Below are positions 1 to 9,437 of a stretch of DNA of 64,000 nucleotides, piece after piece. The stretch is from Candidatus Enterococcus ferrettii (GTDB lineage Bacteria; Bacillota; Bacilli; Lactobacillales; Enterococcaceae): positions 1-64,000 of the forward strand of contig NZ_JAFREL010000069.1 in the NCBI RefSeq assembly GCF_017377655.1, in the 5' to 3' direction. The notes beneath the pieces are model-generated. The model made no database searches, was not told the origin of the DNA, and was given only the letters and a program-made list of their open reading frames with translations. Positions within the stretch are counted from its first letter, which is position 1. The number at the start of each line of letters is the position of its first letter. A program made the position numbers and the translations under genes.

Positions 1-2
1 CT

Positions 3-749
3 ATTGACTTATTTGATAGTCTGCCTATTCGCTTCCTAGCATTAGTAGCGGTGTTTTTATGTGGGAACTCTACTGCAGTTGTAGGCGCCGTAATTGCTAT
101 TCTATTATTAATTATTTATGAAATAGGTCAGAGAAAAGTAACTTTCAAATTTAGAGTAAGTACTATTATATCTATATTCGGATTATTAATTGTTGGTGGT
201 ATTGTTTTATACCAATTCAATATTTTTGAGATAGCTAGCGATCGCATTGTTCATTTATGGGTCAGATTGATGGACCCACAAAGTGATTCTAGTACTAGTG
301 CGCATTTAGGATACTATTCAGATTATTTGAAAGTTCTAAATGAAAGTCCAATGTTCCAAGCACTTTTCGGTTATGGTGAAGGAACTTCAGGTTATCCTAT
401 TACAGTTATGTATAATCGATATACTACTTTAGGTAACTGGAGTGTTGAGTCAGATATAATCAACCTTTTAATATCTAGAGGGATTGTTGGCTTCGTACTG
501 TTTTATTATTTCATATTTTACATTGCACTGAAGGGAATGAAAATAGATTTTCGATATTTTGTAGTGGTAGTATCGATTTTTGTACAAGGTTTCGGGTACA
601 ACGTCCAATGGGATTATGTGTTTTTCTTAGAGATATTGATGTTTTGTAGTATCAAACTCAATTTGAATTTTTTTGAGTCGTACAAATTAGTTAAGACAAA
701 TAGAGGATCTGAAGGGGAAATGAATTTAGATGGACAACTCCAACGTTGA
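3..749 (+). CDS. Wzy-like polysaccharide polymerase, C-terminal part
   Basis: The reading frame is open to the left edge, so the true start lies outside the window; the GTG at 51 is only the first start-like codon. About 248 residues are visible, with several hydrophobic segments near the start, in the middle and in the last 80 residues. A loop with a GYGEGTSGYP stretch precedes ESDIINLLISRGIVGF, which resembles the polar loop and following helix of Wzy/O-antigen-ligase family polymerases. Such proteins join repeat units on the outer face of the membrane. The neighbours (glycosyltransferase, flippase, sugar enzymes) support this. The call rests on topology and context, since Wzy proteins share little sequence. 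Confidence 0.7.
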   Translation: MDLFDSLPIRFLALVAVFLCGNSTAVVGAVIAILLLIIYEIGQRKVTFKFRVSTIISIFGLLIVGGIVLYQFNIFEIASDRIVHLWVRLMDPQSDSSTSAHLGYYSDYLKVLNESPMFQALFGYGEGTSGYPITVMYNRYTTLGNWSVESDIINLLISRGIVGFVLFYYFIFYIALKGMKIDFRYFVVVVSIFVQGFGYNVQWDYVFFLEILMFCSIKLNLNFFESYKLVKTNRGSEGEMNLDGQLQR

Positions 750-1695
750 TGTATCTGTATTATTAATTACTTATAATCCTTCTTGGGAAAAACTTGAATT
801 GACACTTGACTCAATACTTCTCCAAACAGAAATAAAATTAGAAATCATTATTGCTGATGATGGTTCGGAAGTTGACTTAGATGGAAAGATTATTGAGTAC
901 TTCAATATGAATGAATTTGCAAACTACAAGTTTGCAAATTCATCTGTCAATGTTGGAACTTGTTGGAATTTGGACAATGCATTAAAAATAGCTTCAGGTA
1001 AGTATTCCAAAGCTATTTCACCGGGGGACTTACTGTTTAATGAATCTACATTATATAATTGGTTTGAATTTATGGAACAAGAGAGATGTGATGTGAGCTT
1101 TGGTGATGCAGTATACTACAGATTTGATTCTGAAAAAATAAAAGTTATTCATACCAAAAATTCTCCTGTACATAAGCATTTATTTAGTGAAGATCAAAGC
1201 AGGAGAAAGACGTTCGTTAATTATCTACTTGCAAACGATACGATATTAGGTGCCACAATTATGATGCGAACGGAATTAATGAAAAAGTATCTGGCTAAAT
1301 TTATTGGTAGAGTCATATATGCAGAGGATTATATCATACGATTAATGTTGTTTGAAAATATCACTGTTCGGTACTTTCCTAGTAGTATCGTTTGGTATGA
1401 ATATGGGACTGGTATTTCTACGTCAAAAATTGAGAAGTGGGCTAAATTGCTTTCTATGGATTTCGATGCTAGCAATGAAATCATTGAAGAAAACAATGAG
1501 AATATAGATAGTCTGGCAAAAAAATATAAACTTTATCTTAGAGCTGTCAAAAATCGAGATTCTACAAAAAAGATCATAAAGTGTCTTCTTTTCCCAGATA
1601 CTATTTATTGGCGTATTAGAAGCAAGCTGGTTAAAAAAAATGCTTATTGTCAAATAGATACTAGTTTTATAAATCAATTATTTTTGAGGAGATGA
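730..1695 (+). CDS. Family 2 glycosyltransferase
   Basis: A 321-residue cytosolic GT-A enzyme. The N-terminus has the GT2 signature VLLITYNP, followed by IIADDGS near residue 41, the nucleotide-binding Asp pair, and an SPGDLL segment near residue 98 in the place of the DxD-like motif. It should transfer one sugar to the growing lipid-linked repeat unit. The ATG overlaps the end of the polymerase gene by 20 bases, so the two are translationally coupled. Donor and acceptor sugars cannot be read from sequence. Confidence 0.88.
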   Translation: MDNSNVDVSVLLITYNPSWEKLELTLDSILLQTEIKLEIIIADDGSEVDLDGKIIEYFNMNEFANYKFANSSVNVGTCWNLDNALKIASGKYSKAISPGDLLFNESTLYNWFEFMEQERCDVSFGDAVYYRFDSEKIKVIHTKNSPVHKHLFSEDQSRRKTFVNYLLANDTILGATIMMRTELMKKYLAKFIGRVIYAEDYIIRLMLFENITVRYFPSSIVWYEYGTGISTSKIEKWAKLLSMDFDASNEIIEENNENIDSLAKKYKLYLRAVKNRDSTKKIIKCLLFPDTIYWRIRSKLVKKNAYCQIDTSFINQLFLRR

Positions 1696-1699
1696 GTAA

Positions 1700-2110
1700 G
1701 TGCAGGTAGTAAAATATGTATTTCAGCCTCACGGGGATGAACGCGGTCAGCTAGTAGCACTAGAAGAATTCCGAGATATTCCATTCAAGATTAAACGAGT
1801 CTACTATATGTATGATACAAAACAAGGAGTCACTAGAGGATTTCACGCACATAAATCTTTAGAGCAAATCTTGATATGTATACATGGCGGATGTAAAGTT
1901 CTACTAGATAACGGATATGAGAAGAAAGTCGTCCCTTTGGAAAAACCTTATGAAGGTCTCTATGTTTCTAATAATATGTGGAGGGAAATGTTCGACTTTA
2001 CATCAGATGCTGTGTTGATGGTATTAGCCTCGGAAGTATATGATGAAAATGATTATATCAGAGACTATGAGGAATTTAAAAAAAATGTAGAAGATACAAA
2101 TGAACACTAG
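1700..2110 (+). CDS. dTDP-4-keto-6-deoxyglucose 3,4-ketoisomerase (QdtA/FdtA-type cupin)
   Basis: A 136-residue single cupin domain with the features of sugar 3,4-ketoisomerases: [12 protein letters not shown] near the start and [12 protein letters not shown], which carries the paired active-site His. It converts the dTDP-4-keto-6-deoxyhexose made by RmlB into the 3-keto isomer, the step before 3-amination. GTG start four bases after the previous stop, with a GAGGAG ribosome site inside the end of that gene. The following gene is the matching aminotransferase. Whether the product has gluco (Qdt) or galacto (Fdt) configuration cannot be decided here. Confidence 0.85.
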   Translation: MQVVKYVFQPHGDERGQLVALEEFRDIPFKIKRVYYMYDTKQGVTRGFHAHKSLEQILICIHGGCKVLLDNGYEKKVVPLEKPYEGLYVSNNMWREMFDFTSDAVLMVLASEVYDENDYIRDYEEFKKNVEDTNEH

Positions 2111-2133
2111 TTGTTTGTTTTGGAGGAATAATA

Positions 2134-3231
2134 ATGGATATACCTTTTGTTAGTCTTAAGCCACTTGAGAAGGAACTCGATGTAGACATTAGAGAAGCAT
2201 TTACTAGAGTGTATGAACGTAGTTGGTATATAGAAGGTAGTGAAGATGCAAAATTTGAAAAAGAGTTCTCTAAGTATTGCAACACAGATTATTGTGTTGG
2301 TACAGGAAATGGATTAGACTCTTTATTATTGGCATTAAAAGCTCTGGAAATTTCTGAAGGGGATGAAGTAATAGTTCCTTCAAATACTTACATTGCTACT
2401 GCCTTAGCTGCAACTTACGCGGGGGCAAAAATAGTACTTGTTGAACCTGACATAAGAACTTTTAATATTGATCCTAATAAGATTGAAGAAAGGATTACTA
2501 AAAAAACAAAAGCAATTATGCCTGTTCATCTTTATGGTCAACCTTGTGAAATGGATCCGATTATGCAAATTGCTGAAAAGTATGATTTGCATGTTATCGA
2601 GGACTGTGCACAAGCTCACGGAGCAATTTATAAAAATAAGAAAGTTGGATCTTTTGGTACAGTTGGAGGATTTAGTTTTTATCCAGGCAAAAATCTGGGA
2701 GCACTTGGTGATGCAGGAGCTGCAACAACTAACAATAAGTTTTTAGCAGATAAAATAAGAGCACTCGGGAATTATGGATCAGATTACAAGTATCATCATA
2801 TTTATAAGGGAAATAACTCTCGTTTAGACGAACTTCAAGCTGCGTTTCTTTTAGCAAAACTTCCACACTTAGATAAGGTAAACGAAGAACGACGGCGCAT
2901 AGCAAGTTTGTACATGAATGGAATCAAAAATCTTGGTGTAGTTTTACCTTATGTAATAGAAGATGTAGAATCTGTTTGGCATGTTTTTAGTATCAGATGC
3001 AAAGATAGAGATACCCTAGAAGTACATTTAAATAACTTGGGTATATCTACTAACAAACATTACCCTACTCCCATTCATTTGCAGGAGTGCTATAAAGAGA
3101 TGAAGCTGGGAAATGGCAGTCTTCCTATTGCGGAAGAGATAAGTGATACTCAACTAAGTTTACCTCTATATTACGGGATGACAGATAACCAAATCCAGTA
3201 TGTTATCGATTGTATCAATAAATTTAAATGA
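2134..3231 (+). CDS. DegT/DnrJ/EryC1 PLP-dependent sugar aminotransferase (QdtB/FdtB type)
   Basis: A 365-residue fold-type I aminotransferase. [13 protein letters not shown] near residue 55 and [10 protein letters not shown] near residue 157 bind the cofactor, and [15 protein letters not shown] carries the Lys that forms the PLP aldimine. With the ketoisomerase just upstream it should make a dTDP-3-amino-3,6-dideoxyhexose. Good TTTGGAGGA ribosome site before ATG 2134. The length and the SFYPGKNLG signature fit the 3-amino-sugar branch of the family. Confidence 0.88.
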   Translation: MDIPFVSLKPLEKELDVDIREAFTRVYERSWYIEGSEDAKFEKEFSKYCNTDYCVGTGNGLDSLLLALKALEISEGDEVIVPSNTYIATALAATYAGAKIVLVEPDIRTFNIDPNKIEERITKKTKAIMPVHLYGQPCEMDPIMQIAEKYDLHVIEDCAQAHGAIYKNKKVGSFGTVGGFSFYPGKNLGALGDAGAATTNNKFLADKIRALGNYGSDYKYHHIYKGNNSRLDELQAAFLLAKLPHLDKVNEERRRIASLYMNGIKNLGVVLPYVIEDVESVWHVFSIRCKDRDTLEVHLNNLGISTNKHYPTPIHLQECYKEMKLGNGSLPIAEEISDTQLSLPLYYGMTDNQIQYVIDCINKFK

Positions 3232-3250
3232 GTGCTATGAAAGGTATTTT

Positions 3251-4699
3251 ATGATAGATCAATTGAAAATAAAATGGAGAAATGTGCCCTTAACGGTCAA
3301 AGTGTCTACTGCATATGCAGTTAGTAGCATTATTCAACGATGTTTATCGTTTATAACTATGCCATTGTTCACTAGGATGTTAACTACAGAGCAATATGGT
3401 CAATATACAGTTTATAGTTCTTGGTCGGGCATTTTAACAATATTCATAACTCTTAATCTAGGATACGGATCATTTTCGACAGCAATGATTAAATTTGAAA
3501 ATAGAAGAGAAGAATATATTTCTTCAATAGAAGGAATCTGTCTATTGCTTTCTGGAATATTTCTGTTAATGTATTTACCTTTTAGGGGATTTTGGAACAA
3601 CGTTTTTGAACTACCTACTGGGTTAATTGTAGTAATGATTTTTGAATTGCTGACAAGCTCTGCGATACTTTTCTGGAGTGGTAAGAAACGATTTGAATTT
3701 AAGTATAAAAGCGTCGTAGCAGTGACCTTGTTGACATCCTTCATTTCTCCGTGCCTAGCATATTTATTTGTTATAAATTCAGATGAGAAAGGCTATGCTA
3801 GAATATTGGGATATGCTTTTACTACTATAATTATTGGTGGGTTCTTTTTTGGAAGTAACTTGTTAAAAGGTAGGAAATTTTATTCTAAAGAATTTTGGAA
3901 ATTTGCGTTGGGATTTAATATTCCGTTAATTGCTTACTACTTATCACAGGTTATTTTCAACCAAAGTGATAGGCTAATGATTAATTACTATTCTGGAACT
4001 AGTAAAGCGGCTATGTATGGAGTGGCTAGTAACCTTGCATTGATCTTAAACTTTATCCTCAATGCTATTAATAACTCCTACGTACCTTGGTTTTATAAAA
4101 AAATGAAAGATGGAAAACAAAAGGATAACCGAGTTGTTTCGTCTACTCTAGCGTTCACTATATCTATACTATTACTTTGTATAATATGGTTCGCACCAGA
4201 AATTATAACTATAATGGCTGGAAAACAGTATGGAGAATCTATAGGAGTAGTCGCACCTGTTGCGATGAGTCTTTTACTACTGTTTTATTCTCAGTTGTTT
4301 ATTAATGTTGAATTTTATTTTGAAGAAAAGAAAGCTTTAGTTTGGGCTTCTATTGGAGCAGCATTAATAAATGTAGTATTAAATGCATGGCTGATTCCAA
4401 TTTTTGGTTTTATAGTAGCAGGATACACTACATTGATAAGTTATGTTGTTTTTTCTTTGTCTAATTATTTTGTAATGAAGCTGATACTTAAAAAGAGAAA
4501 CATAGTTGAATCAGGATTTGATCCAAAGGAACTAGTGCTCATATTCATTGTATTTTCTGCATCAGGTTTTTTGGGAGTGACTTTATATGAACACTTCATT
4601 GCAAGAATTTGTATAAGTCTTATAGTACTAGCAATTTTAATTGTTTTTAGGTCATTGTTGTTGGATAACCTGAAAAAATTAAGAGAGGATAAAAACTGA
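3251..4699 (+). CDS. Wzx-type polysaccharide flippase
   Basis: A 482-residue integral membrane protein with roughly 12 to 14 hydrophobic segments and the MATE/MVF-like pattern of O-unit flippases. The N-terminal half has TMPLFTRMLTTEQYGQY, the characteristic amphipathic start of Wzx proteins, and the middle has NQSDRLMINYYSG. It should move the lipid-linked repeat unit across the membrane for the polymerase upstream. I chose ATG 3251 because GAAAGG lies about 6 bases before it; a longer start at 3200 would run into the aminotransferase gene. Confidence 0.87.
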   Translation: MIDQLKIKWRNVPLTVKVSTAYAVSSIIQRCLSFITMPLFTRMLTTEQYGQYTVYSSWSGILTIFITLNLGYGSFSTAMIKFENRREEYISSIEGICLLLSGIFLLMYLPFRGFWNNVFELPTGLIVVMIFELLTSSAILFWSGKKRFEFKYKSVVAVTLLTSFISPCLAYLFVINSDEKGYARILGYAFTTIIIGGFFFGSNLLKGRKFYSKEFWKFALGFNIPLIAYYLSQVIFNQSDRLMINYYSGTSKAAMYGVASNLALILNFILNAINNSYVPWFYKKMKDGKQKDNRVVSSTLAFTISILLLCIIWFAPEIITIMAGKQYGESIGVVAPVAMSLLLLFYSQLFINVEFYFEEKKALVWASIGAALINVVLNAWLIPIFGFIVAGYTTLISYVVFSLSNYFVMKLILKKRNIVESGFDPKELVLIFIVFSASGFLGVTLYEHFIARICISLIVLAILIVFRSLLLDNLKKLREDKN

Positions 4700-4751
4700 T
4701 ACACAAATACTAAAGTAAGTTTTCTGAATAGCAGTTATTTGGGGGAGAAAA

Positions 4752-5246
4752 ATGGAACTAAGGAAATTGAAGATAAAGGATGCACCGCTTATGTTAGAAT
4801 GGATGCACAACAAAGATATCACTAAAGACTTACATACGAATTTTGCAGTAATGACTTTAGAAAGATGCGAGCAGTTTATTTTAGATAGTTGGTCTGATTC
4901 AAAAAACATGCACTTGGCTATTAGTGATAAAGATGATGAATATCTTGGGACAGTTAGTTTAAAAAATATTGATTATGAGAAAAGTTTTGCTGAGTTTGCA
5001 ATTACAATTCGAAAATGTGCTATGGGCACTGGTGTATCAAAATTAGGAATGGATACTATCCTTGAGAAGGCTATCAAAGATTTAAACTTGAATAAAGTAT
5101 ATTGGTGTGTCAATAAAAGTAACCAAAGAGCGATTAAATTTTATGACAAAAACAAATTTATAAAAACTAGCAATATTCCTAAAAAAATTCTGGAACGATA
5201 TCCTGAAAATATCTCTGATGAATTGATTTGGTATGTTCATAAATAA
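4752..5246 (+). CDS. GNAT-family N-acetyltransferase
   Basis: A 164-residue RimJ/RimL-like acetyl-CoA transferase: the N-terminal ELRKLKIKDAPLMLEWM, a central beta-strand and RKCAMGTGVSKLGMD as the pyrophosphate-binding loop, then NKSNQRAIKFYDKNKF. Ribosome site GGGGGAG precedes ATG 4752. Position in a cluster that makes a 3-amino sugar suggests it acetylates that amine. In the known Qdt/Fdt pathways this is usually done by a left-handed beta-helix enzyme, so a GNAT in this role would be a variation. Function inferred from context. Confidence 0.75.
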   Translation: MELRKLKIKDAPLMLEWMHNKDITKDLHTNFAVMTLERCEQFILDSWSDSKNMHLAISDKDDEYLGTVSLKNIDYEKSFAEFAITIRKCAMGTGVSKLGMDTILEKAIKDLNLNKVYWCVNKSNQRAIKFYDKNKFIKTSNIPKKILERYPENISDELIWYVHK

Positions 5247-5290
5247 TTAAAATCAATGTTATATTAAAATGACGGGAGGCTGTCTATGAT

Positions 5291-6532
5291 ATGTTGAAGC
5301 ACAAAATTCACGGATTCTTAGAGAGTGTTAATGCATTTAAGCTACTATTAAAACAGCAATATTCTAGTCGTAGTAACAAGAAAATAAAAGTCGTTTTTTT
5401 AGCTCAATATATTCCCGCGTGGAATAAATTAGAACCTATATATGAAGAGATGAAAAAAAATGTAAATTTCGAAGTATATCTTGTATGTGTACCGTCAGGT
5501 ATTAGCAATAATAGATTATTAGATCCAACTGATACATCAAATGATACATATAATTATTATGTTAAGCATGGTTATGATGCATTAAATGCATTAGTTGGCC
5601 CAGAAAAATGGTTGAATTTACGAGAATTGGCTCCAGATTATGTATTCCATTCACGACCGTACAATTACTATATGCCCAAAGAATATTCTAGTAAAGAAAT
5701 ATCAAAGTTTTCACGGATATGTAGCATTTTGTATGGGATAAACTGGTCAATGGATTTAGTTGATACATGCTTAAATAAAGACTACTATAGATACGTCTAT
5801 TGTTATTTTTCTGAAAGTAAAGAATTAGAAATATACAATAGGCATCGTTTTTTTTTAACGCATCTGCTGAAGCTAAGGAAGACAGAGTTTTTCGGAAATC
5901 CTGCAATAGTTAGTATTTTAAAGCATAAAAAAGATGATGAACTTGCATGGGACTTTACAGAAGAGGACCAAAAGCGAGTTATTTGGACCCCTAGGTGGAC
6001 ACCTGACAGAAAGGCTGGGGGTAGCAACTTTCTAACTTATAAAGATAAATTGATTGAATATTCGAGGGAAAGTAGGGATATAGCATTTCTTTTTCGGCCA
6101 CATCCACTAACTTTCAATAATTTTGTCAAATTAGGAAAAATGACTGATGAAGAAGTTATTGAGTACATAAGTGACTGTGAGCAACTGCAAAATGTTAAAT
6201 TGGATGTCAACAAAGAATATGTCTCAACACTTTGGAATTCTGATTTTTTAATAAGCGATATCTCTGCAATCCTAATTGAGTATTTCGCCACTGGAAAGCC
6301 AGTAATTTTTTGTAAGACAAACATGGAGCTTAGCTTAACTACAGAGGTAAAAAAAATAATTGAAAGTTGCTACATTGTTAATTCTTGGCAAGAATTAGAA
6401 GAACAAATTGGAAAGTTAAAAAGAGGAGAAGATATCCTAAAAGAAAAAAGAATTCAGATTATTCGCGATGTTTTTGGAGATGAATTACAAAAACTTCCTG
6501 AGAAAGTTATTGCGTCCTTGAGTGAAAAATAA
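5291..6532 (+). CDS. CDP-glycerol glycerophosphotransferase-like protein (TagB/TagF family)
   Basis: 413 residues. The C-terminal half carries family hallmarks: VIWTPRWTPD, FLFRPHPLTF with the conserved His-Pro, and SDFLISDISAILIEYF followed by GKPVIFCK. These match the catalytic domain of teichoic-acid glycerophosphotransferases. The N-terminal third is less typical. It likely decorates the repeat unit with glycerol phosphate from the activated donor made by the three genes at 6768-9320. The upstream GGGAGG lies 12 bases before ATG 5291; the intervening ATG 5286 stops after three codons. Peripheral membrane location expected. Confidence 0.75.
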   Translation: MLKHKIHGFLESVNAFKLLLKQQYSSRSNKKIKVVFLAQYIPAWNKLEPIYEEMKKNVNFEVYLVCVPSGISNNRLLDPTDTSNDTYNYYVKHGYDALNALVGPEKWLNLRELAPDYVFHSRPYNYYMPKEYSSKEISKFSRICSILYGINWSMDLVDTCLNKDYYRYVYCYFSESKELEIYNRHRFFLTHLLKLRKTEFFGNPAIVSILKHKKDDELAWDFTEEDQKRVIWTPRWTPDRKAGGSNFLTYKDKLIEYSRESRDIAFLFRPHPLTFNNFVKLGKMTDEEVIEYISDCEQLQNVKLDVNKEYVSTLWNSDFLISDISAILIEYFATGKPVIFCKTNMELSLTTEVKKIIESCYIVNSWQELEEQIGKLKRGEDILKEKRIQIIRDVFGDELQKLPEKVIASLSEK

Positions 6533-6767
6533 TTTTAGAAGATAACTATAAAATAAGGATAGATAGTCAATTGGAAAATCTTTATAGAGCAAAGATGTAG
6601 ACTCTGTCTTTGCCGAGTAGCTTGATCGAAGTATTCAAAATGAAATGATAGTTTAAAATCTGTCAAGCTTCTCTCGAACTTTCATAGGAGAGAATAAAAA
6701 TGTTCAATAGCTGAGGACTTCGTATAGATAGCAGGCCTCTGACAAAATGAAGGGAGTGGTTTGTTAG
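6533..6767. other. Intergenic spacer, 235 bases
   Basis: AT-rich spacer between the glycerophosphotransferase-like gene and the glycerol cassette. I see no ORF of note and no clear terminator. The only evident signal is AGGGAG at 6751-6756, which serves GTG 6768. It may contain a secondary promoter for the three-gene cassette, but no convincing -35/-10 pair stands out. Confidence 0.5.
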
Positions 6768-7796
6768 GTGTTTAGTAATATTTTGAAGATTGAAGAAAAT
6801 GCTTTTGATAGAGTTGCCTTAATTCTAACTGAGATTAGTGTCCGCGGGAAAATAGGTTTAATTAGTGATAACAATGTAATGAAAATATATGGCGAGAAAA
6901 TTCTTTCACAACTAAAGCAGTTAGGAAACGTTGAAGTAATTATTGTTGATCAAAATTCAGTTGAAAGCTCTTTTAATCTGGGAAAGAAATTTATCTTGGA
7001 AGGATTTGACTTTATTGTTGGATTAGGTGGGGGAAAAGTTCTAGATGTGGGTAAATTTTCATCGTATATTGCAAAAAAGTTTTATATATCTTTGCCCACA
7101 ACTCTTGCAAATGATGGAATAGCTTCACCTGTTTCCGTACTAAATGATGAAGGAAAACGTCACAGAAGTCTTGGAAGTAAAATGCCTGATGTGATAATAA
7201 TCGATACTAAGGTAATGGGTAACAGTCCTAAAGAACTTCTGAAAGCAGGAATCGGGGATACTATTTCTAATTATACTGCTTTAATGGATTGGAAACTAGC
7301 CGTTAGAAAAGGGAAAGAAACTATGAATGACTTTGCTTGGCTAATGTCACAAAATTCACTTAATGCTTTACTGGAAACAAGATACGATGAGCTAAACGAC
7401 AAATTTATTCGTGTTTTATGTGATTCGTTGGTCATTTCTGGCCTTGCCATGAGTTTTGCTGGAACGAGTAGGCCTGTAAGTGGATCCGAACATTTATTTA
7501 GTCACGCATTAGATAGATATGGAAAAAAGAATAACATTCATGGACTCCAGGTAGCATTGGGTACCATTACCATTCTAAAATTGATAGACGAAGATTATTC
7601 AACTTTATTGGAATACTTGAAGTGTTTTGAAGTAAATATTAATCCTGTTAAACTAGGTATCGACTTCGAAGATTTTAGCAAAGCGTTGTTAAAAGCCAAA
7701 GAGATGAGACCAGACCGTTATACGGTACTAAATGAATTGGTAATTGAAGAAATGGATTTACAAAAAATATATAAGGAGTTGGTGGAAGAATTATGA
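6768..7796 (+). CDS. Glycerol-1-phosphate dehydrogenase-like enzyme (Gtp1-like)
   Basis: A 342-residue member of the iron/zinc-dependent alcohol dehydrogenase superfamily, closest in appearance to sn-glycerol-1-phosphate dehydrogenases (EgsA/AraM). VGLGGGKVLDVGKF binds NAD(P), SLPTTLANDGIASP follows, and the metal site is formed by GIGDTISNYTALMDW, the GSEHLFSHAL His and HGLQVALG. In the pneumococcal 23F locus a dehydrogenase of this type (Gtp1) reduces dihydroxyacetone as the first step to CDP-2-glycerol. GTG start with AGGGAG 11 bases upstream; the stop overlaps the next start (ATGA). Confidence 0.78.
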   Translation: MFSNILKIEENAFDRVALILTEISVRGKIGLISDNNVMKIYGEKILSQLKQLGNVEVIIVDQNSVESSFNLGKKFILEGFDFIVGLGGGKVLDVGKFSSYIAKKFYISLPTTLANDGIASPVSVLNDEGKRHRSLGSKMPDVIIIDTKVMGNSPKELLKAGIGDTISNYTALMDWKLAVRKGKETMNDFAWLMSQNSLNALLETRYDELNDKFIRVLCDSLVISGLAMSFAGTSRPVSGSEHLFSHALDRYGKKNNIHGLQVALGTITILKLIDEDYSTLLEYLKCFEVNINPVKLGIDFEDFSKALLKAKEMRPDRYTVLNELVIEEMDLQKIYKELVEEL

Positions 7797-8506
7797 TAAA
7801 AAGCGCATTAATATTAGCAGGAGGATTAGGAAGTAGATTACGTCCCAAAACAAACGATATACCTAAAGCACTTGTAGAGGTAAATGGGACTCCAATAATT
7901 GTAAACCAAATAAAAGCTCTCCAAAGCAAAGGAATATCTAAAATTATCATAATTTCTGGTTACCTGAATGAGGTTTTAGAAGGTGAGCTTGAAAAGCTGT
8001 TCGAAGGAGTAAAATTCATCCACAACAAAAGATTCGATGAGACTAATAACATGTATTCGGCTTTTCTCTCAAAGAAAGAATTGTACGGGGAGTCATTTTT
8101 ACTGATGAACTCAGATGTTTTTTTTGATGAAGTAATTATCGAGGATTTACTAGAATCAGTATTTTCTAACGGTATTGCTGTGGAAAAAGGGAATTATGAT
8201 AATGAATCAATGAAAATTATTGTTGATGAGAATAAAGTTAATTCAATCAGCAAATCAATTAAAGAAGACAAAGCATACGGAACATCCATTGATGTCTACA
8301 AATTCTCTTCAGAGGGGTCTAAAGAGTTCTTCGACGCGTCTGAGGAAATTATTATTAACCAAAAAGATGAGAATTCTTGGACAGAAGTAGCCTTAGATTC
8401 AATTTTTGATAAAGTTGATTTTTTCCCAATTGACATTAGTGGTAGGTGGATGGAAATTGATAATTTGGATGATTTGAAGAAAGCTGAAGGCATATTTTAT
8501 GAGTAA
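7793..8506 (+). CDS. Sugar/polyol-phosphate nucleotidyltransferase (Gtp2-like cytidylyltransferase)
   Basis: A 237-residue nucleotidyltransferase with the LILAGGLGSRLRPKTNDIPKA signature, where the GG and Lys bind NTP, then MNSDVFFDE as the metal-binding Asp site and GRWMEIDNLDDLKKAE at the end, typical of phosphocholine or glycerol-phosphate cytidylyltransferases. It should activate a small phosphorylated polyol, probably glycerol phosphate, with CTP. It overlaps the upstream dehydrogenase by 4 bases and the downstream HAD gene by 8, so the three are coupled. Confidence 0.8.
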   Translation: MIKSALILAGGLGSRLRPKTNDIPKALVEVNGTPIIVNQIKALQSKGISKIIIISGYLNEVLEGELEKLFEGVKFIHNKRFDETNNMYSAFLSKKELYGESFLLMNSDVFFDEVIIEDLLESVFSNGIAVEKGNYDNESMKIIVDENKVNSISKSIKEDKAYGTSIDVYKFSSEGSKEFFDASEEIIINQKDENSWTEVALDSIFDKVDFFPIDISGRWMEIDNLDDLKKAEGIFYE

Positions 8507-9320
8507 TGCTACAGATTTATTTGGGAAAGATATTAGTGCGCTTAAAAACAAAAAGCTTTTTTTGTTTGATATGGATGGCACAATTTATAGTGACGATAAT
8601 CTTTACCATGGTGCGAAAGAGCTTTTTGATATGTTAAATAGTGATCAGTATTTTTTTATCACGAATAACTCATCTAAATCTGTCAAAGAATACGTAGTCA
8701 AATTAAAAAATCTTGGTATTGATAGTACTGTAAATAATTTTTTTACCTCAGCTCAAGCAAGTATAATGTACATTCATGATAACTATCCTCAAAATAAGGT
8801 GTTTTGCGTGGGTACAAAAGCATTAATTGAAGAATTAGCCGAAAATGATGTGCAACTTTGCGAAGAGAATCCTGATGTTGTTTTAGTAGGCTTTGATACG
8901 GAATTAACATATGAAAAGCTATCAAAAGCCTGTAATTACATTATGGGAGGAGCTGAATTTCTGGCAACTAATATAGACCTTGTGTGTCCAACATCTTTTG
9001 GATTTGTACCAGACTGTGGTTCTATTTGTCAAACTATAGAAAACTCTACAAAGAAAAAACCTTATTATATTGGAAAACCAAATCGGATCATGGTAGATGA
9101 GATAGTGAAAAAATCTAATTTTACTTATTCTGATGTAGTTGTAGTTGGGGACCGTTTGTATACCGATATAGCAACTGGGGTTAATGCCAGTGTTACTACT
9201 GTCTGTGTTTTGACAGGAGAAGCAACTATTGACGAGATCTCAAATTCTGAGATTAAACCAACATTTACCTTAGAAAATGTTGGTGAATTATACAAACTTT
9301 TAGCAGAGATTAAGGTTTAA
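8499..9320 (+). CDS. HAD-superfamily phosphatase/phosphotransferase, NagD-like (Gtp3-like)
   Basis: A 273-residue HAD enzyme. Motif I is FDMDGTIYS with the nucleophile Asp, motif II TNNSSKS, then YIGKPNRIMVDEI with the Lys of motif III and VVVGDRLYTDI of motif IV. The arrangement is that of the NagD/p-nitrophenylphosphatase group with a C2 cap. In the CDP-2-glycerol pathway of S. pneumoniae 23F, Gtp3 forms glycerol-2-phosphate; this gene sits in the equivalent place. ATG overlaps the upstream stop (ATGAGTAA). It is the last gene of the polysaccharide locus in this window. Confidence 0.75.
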   Translation: MSNATDLFGKDISALKNKKLFLFDMDGTIYSDDNLYHGAKELFDMLNSDQYFFITNNSSKSVKEYVVKLKNLGIDSTVNNFFTSAQASIMYIHDNYPQNKVFCVGTKALIEELAENDVQLCEENPDVVLVGFDTELTYEKLSKACNYIMGGAEFLATNIDLVCPTSFGFVPDCGSICQTIENSTKKKPYYIGKPNRIMVDEIVKKSNFTYSDVVVVGDRLYTDIATGVNASVTTVCVLTGEATIDEISNSEIKPTFTLENVGELYKLLAEIKV

Positions 9321-9437
9321 TTTAATTTCTAATAACGGTATTTACTCTTTGGATTTCTGAGATTGGTTGTGTAATTCAATTACTTAGTAATTCCGATGAA
9401 AAGTAATAAATTAGATTGTAGTGATCGACATTAGCCT

